Source of the DNA: an uncultured Lachnospiraceae bacterium
GTDB lineage: Bacteria; Bacillota; Clostridia; Lachnospirales; Lachnospiraceae
Reading direction: 5' to 3'
NCBI GenBank assembly: GCA_905236365.1
Contig: CAJOPP010000150.1
Span: 1-8,052, forward strand
DNA length: 8,052 nt
Shown in pieces: positions 6,420-8,052 of this stretch; positions within the stretch are counted from its first letter, which is position 1, and every line of letters begins with the position of its first letter. The position numbers and the translations under genes are program-made. The notes under the pieces are model-generated. The model worked only from the letters and a program-made list of their open reading frames with translations, was not told the origin of the DNA and searched no databases.

Positions 6420-7868
6420 ATGGCAAAACAAAAAACGTCACAACAGACAGAAAAGCCTAAAGCAAAGCCGGTAAAGATTACCGAGACCGTTTTACGTGAT
6501 GCACATCAGTCATTGATTGCTACCCGTATGACGACAGAGCAGATGCTTCCAATTATTGATAAAATGGATCAGGTTGGATATTATTCTGTAGAGTGCTGGG
6601 GTGGAGCAACTTTTGATGCATCACTTCGTTTCTTGAAAGAAGATCCATGGGAGAGACTGCGCAAATTAAGAGATGGTTTTAAAAATACAAAATTACAGAT
6701 GTTATTTAGAGGACAGAATATTTTGGGATACAGTCCGTATGCAGATGATGTGGTAGAGTATTTTGTTCAGAAGTCTATTGCAAATGGTATTGATATTATT
6801 CGTATTTTTGACTGTTTGAATGATATCCGCAATTTAGAGACTGCAGTAAAGGCAGCCAATAAAGAGAAAGGTCATGCGCAGGTTGCACTTTCTTATACAT
6901 TAGGTGATGCTTATACCATGGAATACTGGAAAGATATGGCAAAGAAGATTGAAGATATGGGTGCAGATTCTATCTGTATCAAGGATATGGCCGGTCTGCT
7001 GGTTCCGACTGCAGCAACGGAGTTGGTACAGGCACTGAAAGATGGAACAGATCTTCCAATTCAGCTTCATACTCACTATACATCCGGTGTGGCTGCGATG
7101 ACTTATATGAAAGCCGTAGAAGCTGGTTGTGATATTATTGATACTGCGATGTCCCCACTGGCTATGGGTACTTCCCAGCCGGCAACAGAGGTTATGGCAA
7201 AAGCATTTGAAGGGACACCTTATGATCCTGGATTCGATCAGACATTGCTTGCAGAGATTGCTGATTATTTCCGTCCAATGCGTGAGGAATGGATAGAGTC
7301 CGGACTTCTTAGTCCAAAGGTAATGGGTGTTAATATCAAGACATTGCTTTATCAGGTACCGGGTGGTATGTTAAGTAACCTTGTATCTCAGTTAAAAGAG
7401 ATGAAGCAGGAAGATAAGTTCGATGCGGTGTTAGAGGAAGTACCTCGCGTTCGTAAGGATTTCGGTGAGCCTCCGCTTGTTACTCCTTCTTCCCAGATTG
7501 TTGGTACACAGGCAGTGTTAAATGTAGTTATGGGTGAGCGTTACAAACAGATGACCAAAGAATCCCGTGATTTATTGGTTGGTAAGTACGGTCAGACTGT
7601 AAAACCTGTCAATCCGGAAGTTCAGAAGAAGGCATTGGATGCATTGGGAATGGATAAGCCGATTACTCATCGTCCGGCTGATGATCTTGAGCCACAGCTT
7701 GAAAAATTAGAGAAGGAGATGGCTCAGTATAAGCAGCAGGATGAGGATGTATTATCTTATGCATTATTCCCACAGGTTGCGACCGACTTTTTCAAATACA
7801 GAGAAGCACAGCAGACAAAAGTGGATGCTGGTGTAGCAGATACAGAAAACGGAGTATATCCGGTTTAA
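6420..7868 (+). CDS. oadA: Oxaloacetate decarboxylase alpha / transcarboxylase 5S-type carboxyltransferase (pyruvate carboxylase subunit B-like), without biotin domain
   Basis: This 482-residue cytosolic enzyme moves a carboxyl group between oxaloacetate/pyruvate and biotin. A lysine-rich N-terminal tail (1-18) precedes an HMGL/DRE-type TIM barrel (about 19-290): TVLRDAHQS with metal ligand D27, LFRGQN at 95-100, the carboxylated lysine K188 in CIKDMAG, and HTH with metal ligands H217 and H219. AMGTSQP at 248-254 carries the threonine (T251) implicated in proton transfer in pyruvate carboxylases. The conserved carboxyltransferase C-terminal domain (about 300-440) includes VPGGMLSNL and TPSSQIVGTQAV. 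The protein stops at about the length of transcarboxylase 5S and lacks the C-terminal biotinyl domain of classical OadA/PycB, so its biotin must come from the separate carrier upstream. AGGAGG at 6406-6411 sets the start. It is probably the last gene of the operon, although the 170-bp gap allows its own control. Confidence 0.93.
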   Translation: MAKQKTSQQTEKPKAKPVKITETVLRDAHQSLIATRMTTEQMLPIIDKMDQVGYYSVECWGGATFDASLRFLKEDPWERLRKLRDGFKNTKLQMLFRGQNILGYSPYADDVVEYFVQKSIANGIDIIRIFDCLNDIRNLETAVKAANKEKGHAQVALSYTLGDAYTMEYWKDMAKKIEDMGADSICIKDMAGLLVPTAATELVQALKDGTDLPIQLHTHYTSGVAAMTYMKAVEAGCDIIDTAMSPLAMGTSQPATEVMAKAFEGTPYDPGFDQTLLAEIADYFRPMREEWIESGLLSPKVMGVNIKTLLYQVPGGMLSNLVSQLKEMKQEDKFDAVLEEVPRVRKDFGEPPLVTPSSQIVGTQAVLNVVMGERYKQMTKESRDLLVGKYGQTVKPVNPEVQKKALDALGMDKPITHRPADDLEPQLEKLEKEMAQYKQQDEDVLSYALFPQVATDFFKYREAQQTKVDAGVADTENGVYPV

Positions 7869-7914
7869 CATATTTTTGATTTATTTATTGAATTTCTTTT
7901 ACGGAGTATTTTTG

Positions 7915-7960
7915 AAACGTCAACTTCCCCTCACTTATAAGGGGAGTTGGCGTTTAATTG
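7915..7960 (+). terminator. Terminator hairpin at the end of the operon
   Basis: Bases 7915-7931 and 7940-7955 form a 16-bp stem with one bulged T, one G-U pair and an 8-nt loop (7932-7939). The inner part is CCCCT/AGGGG and the outer part AAACG/CGTTT. The 3' side ends in GTTTAATTGT, a modest T tract, so termination is likely but not textbook. The 46 bases between the oadA stop and the hairpin are T-rich and show no gene. Confidence 0.75.
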
Positions 7961-7968
7961 TATAGTAT

Positions 7969-8052
7969 ATCTCAGACAGAGATGCCCCCCGCCTCTAAGC
8001 AAAGCGTAGGCGGGGGCAGGAAACTTGTCTCAGGCGGGGTTCAATCTCCGTC
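7969..8052. repeat. GC-rich palindromic element with alternative pairings, cut by the window edge
   Basis: This non-coding stretch is sharply more GC-rich than the DNA around it. TGCCCCCCGCCT (7983-7994) pairs with AGGCGGGGGCA (8008-8018) with one bulged C, closing a 13-nt loop that has a small inner GC-AAA-GC hairpin. The same left arm, extended leftwards from 7975, is also an imperfect inverted repeat of 8032-8052 (GACAGAGAT...CCCCGCCT against the complement GACGGAGAT...CCCCGCCT). TCTCAG occurs at 7970-7975 and again just before the right arm (8028-8033). It may be an interspersed palindromic repeat, a second terminator or the edge of a mobile element; the right boundary is not visible. Confidence 0.55.

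Overview
The window looks like a chromosomal segment from a low-GC, anaerobic Firmicute, most likely a Lachnospiraceae-type Clostridium (gut commensal style). This rests on AT-rich coding and intergenic DNA, strong AGGAGG ribosome-binding sites, extended -10 promoter style, and a biotin-dependent sodium-pump gene set in an order I associate with that family. No species can be assigned from the sequence alone. All recognised genes are on the + strand.

Layout: (a) 1-106 is the C-terminal tail of folD (methylene-THF dehydrogenase/cyclohydrolase). (b) 293-2177 holds two housekeeping genes, rimO (ribosomal protein S12 methylthiotransferase) and pgsA (phosphatidylglycerophosphate synthase). They overlap by 17 bp and end at a clear intrinsic terminator (2193-2230). 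(c) 2245-2272 is a good extended -10 promoter for a five-gene cluster: a divergent acyl-CoA carboxyltransferase (2322-3749), an OadG-like membrane-anchored lipoprotein (3765-4679), a small biotin carrier protein (4696-5076), the OadB/GcdB/MmdB-type sodium-translocating decarboxylase beta subunit (5119-6249) and, after a 170-bp structured gap, an oxaloacetate decarboxylase alpha / transcarboxylase 5S-type carboxyltransferase (6420-7868). (d) 7869-8052 holds a strong terminator hairpin followed by a GC-rich palindromic element that reaches the window edge.

How the genes work together: the cluster encodes two different carboxyltransferases (an acyl-CoA type and a pyruvate/oxaloacetate type), one mobile biotin carrier, and the membrane subunits of a Na+ pump. 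There is no ATP-dependent biotin carboxylase. The soluble parts match, one for one, the three subunits of Propionibacterium transcarboxylase (12S, 5S, 1.3S), while the membrane parts match a Na+-pumping decarboxylase. The plausible reading is an ATP-independent machine that moves a carboxyl group between an acyl-CoA and pyruvate/oxaloacetate via biotin, with the option of decarboxylating carboxybiotin to export Na+, or running in reverse. The acyl-CoA substrate is unknown, because the 12S-like subunit departs from the usual family motifs at several positions. That hybrid architecture, the divergent carboxyltransferase, the large lipoprotein gamma subunit, the structured leader before the last gene and the GC-rich palindrome are the points worth following up.
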